Shown piece by piece: positions 4,238-6,354 of a DNA stretch of 6,354 nt. The stretch spans positions 1 to 6,354 of the forward strand of contig CAYOSW010000056.1 in the NCBI GenBank assembly GCA_964406775.1. The letters run 5' to 3'. Within the stretch, counting starts at the first letter, position 1; each line of letters begins with the position of its first letter. The translations under genes and the position numbers were made by a program. The stretch is from JACPKO01 sp964406775 (GTDB lineage: Bacteria > Patescibacteriota > Microgenomatia > Daviesbacterales > UBA10151). The notes below the pieces were generated by a model. The model was not told where the DNA came from and did not search any database. It was given only the letters and a program-made list of their open reading frames with translations.

Positions 4238-6043
4238 TCATTTCAGCTGGTAAGTACCTTTAATCGCCGAGAATGAACCTTGCGGACCGGAAGAAAAAAA
4301 TGCTCCCGCCAACCCCTCATCGTATGTAATGTCTGTATCAATACCTAATACTACTCTCCAGCCGGTAACAGAAGTGAGATGATTTGATAACGCTATCCTG
4401 ATCGCACCCCTATTAGCATAAAGAATACCCGTATTATCACGGAATGTGATATCGATAGCATAGTCATTCGGATCGTTAGTACTATCGTATTCGGAAATGA
4501 GAATCATATAGCTCCCTGGGGTACCGGAACCTGTAATAGCATCCTTGTTATACATCTCAATTTTACCATCCGTGATAAATGCTCCGCTTGATTGTCCGTA
4601 ACTAGGATTTAACTTTATCTTAATGTTATAGTTTAACCTGACATCACCAGTGAACCAGATCGGAGAATCGGCAATTATGGTGCAGTTGTTCGGAGGGTCG
4701 AGATCACCAATATATTTTCCTGACGCTAAACTTGCCGGACAATTTGTGATATCGCCCGTATAAACCCCGTTTGACTCTGCCAAAGACTTCCACTCCTGAA
4801 TATTTCCATCGGAAAGAGGCATAGCTGCAACAGGCGGGTCGGCTGTAGCCGGATGATAACTTGAGGCACTAATATTTGAGGAAGTTTGATAATAGGCGGC
4901 ACCCGTGATGTCAAGATTCTTCAGGGTGTTAGCGTGTGCTTCGCCTCCGATATCCCCGTTTAAGAATCCGTCTATATATGTGGCCACACCACCCATATAT
5001 ATTTTGAAAGCCAAATCGTAGTTGGCCGAGGTCCAACTGGGTGTGCCGTTTGCATCCCAGCGGGGGGACCATTTGGCATTTCCGTTAACATACTCTTCAA
5101 GCTGGTTTTGAGACCAAACCCAATAATTGATAGCCGAGTTACAATTAGTCTGCGTGCCGCAAGTATCAATTACTATCCAATATGTTGTACCTGCTGTAAG
5201 CGAGGGAGGGGAGTAGAATGCCACTTCCACAAAGCTGTACTCCGTTGTTACAAGTCCCGTTGACAGGGTACTGGTTGCCAGCTGCTGATTCTTGTTCGGG
5301 CTGCCGTTATTATTTCCCAATATCCTTATAGTCGGATTCTGGCTGGGATTACCTACTTTTTTAATCTTCAGGGCAATTTTATTGAGAACATTGGATGTTG
5401 ATGGTTTAAAACTTTGAGCGACATCCTGACGGTTTTGCCCGGAAACAGTCTTATTAAAAAGAAAGTCCGTACAGCTTGAGCTGCAATTCGTCTCCTGGTT
5501 GGCTTCAGGAGCAGTTCCTCCGGCAACCCAGGCATCTCCGGTAATGGCATTATTTAAAACCATACTTATATTTCCGTTGGAATAAACTGATCCATTAACT
5601 CTTGACCCTAAAAGCATAGACAGACCACCCTCACCAACCTGCATAGCGTAATTAAATGCTGCACCAATCCCGCGGGATATATCCACAGTAGCTTTTCTTT
5701 TTGATTTAGTGTTTACTTTATCGGGAACATAGGCTGTTGCTGTAATTGTTTTAGTAGTCGGATTCTTATCGCTTACTGCTATTTCAACTTCACCCCCCTC
5801 AAGCTGAACAGAACCATCCCCGTTATAAGACCCACCGGTTGCATTAAGAGAAGATATCGCTTTTTCAATTCCGGCCTCAGCTAAAGTCGATGCCTCCAGG
5901 TTGTCTGCAGAATATTTCGAACTTTCTCTAAGAGTAAACGAATCCGAAACTAAAACTACGGTTACAACGAGTACTGTTGTTAAAGCAATTAAAGCTAAGG
6001 GAAAAATTGAACCTTTCTGGCTCAGTTTAAAAATTTTTTTCAT
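4238..6043 (-). CDS. Large PilX-like minor pilin / putative pilus-tip protein with inserted beta-sandwich module
   Basis: The N-terminus is prepilin-like: basic leader MKKIFKLSQKG, then a hydrophobic helix SIFPLALIALTTVLVVTVVLV (12-32; a probable cleavage site is G11/S12). It lacks Glu at +5, as reported for tip-type pseudopilins such as GspK. The PilX/GspK-type LEASTLAEAGIEKAISSL follows (49-66). Residues 148-176 and 354-385 look like repetitive bactofilin-style beta strands (GSVYSNGNIS, ITGDAWVAG; later IDGFLNGDIGGEA, ITGAAYYQT). Between them, about 195-350 forms a separate module with AQSFKPSTSNVLNKIALKIK, TAGTTYWIVIDT and NYWVWSQNQ, resembling extracellular jelly-roll or choice-of-anchor domains. 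Residues 395-601 include YHPATADPPVAAMPLSD and DEGLAGAFFSSGPQG. Six cysteines (187/191, 295/301, 435/454) could form three disulfides. The start overlaps the upstream stop (ATGA), and an in-frame TAA sits three codons before it. No Shine-Dalgarno is seen. An adhesin role is inference. Confidence 0.8.
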   Translation of the reverse strand: MKKIFKLSQKGSIFPLALIALTTVLVVTVVLVSDSFTLRESSKYSADNLEASTLAEAGIEKAISSLNATGGSYNGDGSVQLEGGEVEIAVSDKNPTTKTITATAYVPDKVNTKSKRKATVDISRGIGAAFNYAMQVGEGGLSMLLGSRVNGSVYSNGNISMVLNNAITGDAWVAGGTAPEANQETNCSSSCTDFLFNKTVSGQNRQDVAQSFKPSTSNVLNKIALKIKKVGNPSQNPTIRILGNNNGSPNKNQQLATSTLSTGLVTTEYSFVEVAFYSPPSLTAGTTYWIVIDTCGTQTNCNSAINYWVWSQNQLEEYVNGNAKWSPRWDANGTPSWTSANYDLAFKIYMGGVATYIDGFLNGDIGGEAHANTLKNLDITGAAYYQTSSNISASSYHPATADPPVAAMPLSDGNIQEWKSLAESNGVYTGDITNCPASLASGKYIGDLDPPNNCTIIADSPIWFTGDVRLNYNIKIKLNPSYGQSSGAFITDGKIEMYNKDAITGSGTPGSYMILISEYDSTNDPNDYAIDITFRDNTGILYANRGAIRIALSNHLTSVTGWRVVLGIDTDITYDEGLAGAFFSSGPQGSFSAIKGTYQLK

Positions 6044-6354
6044 AGATTTTTAATATTTACAGTGCCGCTGCCGCTGCTCTCGTTAGATGAAAAACCGGAC
6101 TGCGTTGACAGGTTTATAAGAAAGCCGACTCTAACTGCCAGATCGGCCGAAACAGGCAAATTATTTGAGTCAAGATAGTTGAAAGCTATGGTATCTAAGG
6201 ATGAGGATAGAACTTTATTTTCCGTTTTACGGTAACTTTGATTATCCTTGAAGATCTGCTTTCTAAGTATGTTGTTCTTTGAAGGGTCTGCTTCAATAAC
6301 GGCATAATCATAAACCGATTCTATTACATCCCCTGAAGCGGAAACCGCCGGTAA
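6040..6354 (-). CDS. Minor pilin / pseudopilin, PilW-like (C-terminal part only; 5' end outside window)
   Basis: An open frame enters at the right edge and gives the last 104 residues before a TGA at 6042-6040. The sequence reads as a soluble pilin-like head: SVYDYAVIEADPSKNNILRK, then DTIAFNYLDSNNLPVS, AVRVGFLINLSTQSGF and the end SGSGTVNIKNL. A late strand pattern of V-x-V-x-F-x-I-x-L followed by a Ser/Gly/Thr loop and a short VxIKNL ending is common in PilW / GspJ-like minor pseudopilins. The diagnostic N-terminal prepilin signal lies outside the window, so the family name rests on this tail and on the neighbouring PilX-like gene. Its stop overlaps the next start by 4 nt, implying coupled translation and matched amounts of the two minor pilins. 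Confidence 0.6.
   Translation of the reverse strand, partial: LPAVSASGDVIESVYDYAVIEADPSKNNILRKQIFKDNQSYRKTENKVLSSSLDTIAFNYLDSNNLPVSADLAVRVGFLINLSTQSGFSSNESSGSGTVNIKNL

Noticed and set aside
4726..5550. Three minus-strand open frames of 60-65 codons (4726-4914, 4972-5169, 5368-5550)
   Set aside because: All are alternate-frame shadows of the 601-residue PilX-like gene, with low-plausibility compositions.
1..6354. tRNA, rRNA, CRISPR, insertion sequence or riboswitch
   Set aside because: Coding sequence fills nearly everything; no cloverleaf, regular spaced repeats, terminal inverted repeats or transposase motifs were seen by eye.

Overview
The window is a compact bacterial chromosomal segment at about 40-45% GC by eye, with almost no intergenic DNA. 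It holds two unrelated gene blocks that converge tail to tail, plus one divergent gene. Several traits together suggest a Candidate Phyla Radiation (Patescibacteria) member, perhaps Microgenomates-like. The rpsP-khpA-trmD order lacks rimM and rplS. The RpsP and KhpA proteins carry long or acidic tails. The pilMNO set has no pilP or pilQ. The large PilX-like protein has a layout I associate with CPR genomes. This placement is inference; no marker settles it.

Left block (1-1841). A membrane-anchored class I methyltransferase of the FAM173 / ATPSCKMT type (1-306, minus, cut by the window edge) diverges from the ribosome and tRNA operon rpsP-khpA-trmD (379-1841, plus). The 72-nt divergent gap holds a good sigma70-type promoter for rpsP. 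Its -10 overlaps a perfect TATAAT facing the methyltransferase, so one symmetric AT-rich element may fire both ways. The operon makes ribosomal protein S16, a small KH-domain RNA-binding protein and the tRNA m1G37 methyltransferase. Spacers between its genes are 3 and 8 nt.

Right block (1821-6354, all minus). This is a type IV pilus operon. In transcription order it reads: the end of a PilW-like minor pilin, a 601-residue PilX-like minor pilin or tip protein with an extra beta-sandwich module, then pilM, pilN and pilO. PilM (cytoplasmic actin-like) binds the INLIPP tail of PilN. PilN and PilO are bitopic proteins that form the alignment complex between the motor and the growing pilus. Translational coupling is visible as an ATGA overlap before pilX and a TGATG overlap with a strong Shine-Dalgarno before pilO. 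A 68-nt gap before pilM holds a possible internal promoter.

The two blocks meet at a 21-bp overlap of the trmD and pilO coding ends, with no hairpin terminator seen. I found no tRNA, rRNA, CRISPR array, insertion sequence or riboswitch, and no gene-free stretch over 300 bases. I found no clearly new system. The best candidates for follow-up are the mosaic PilX-like tip protein, the shared divergent promoter and the low-complexity tail of S16.
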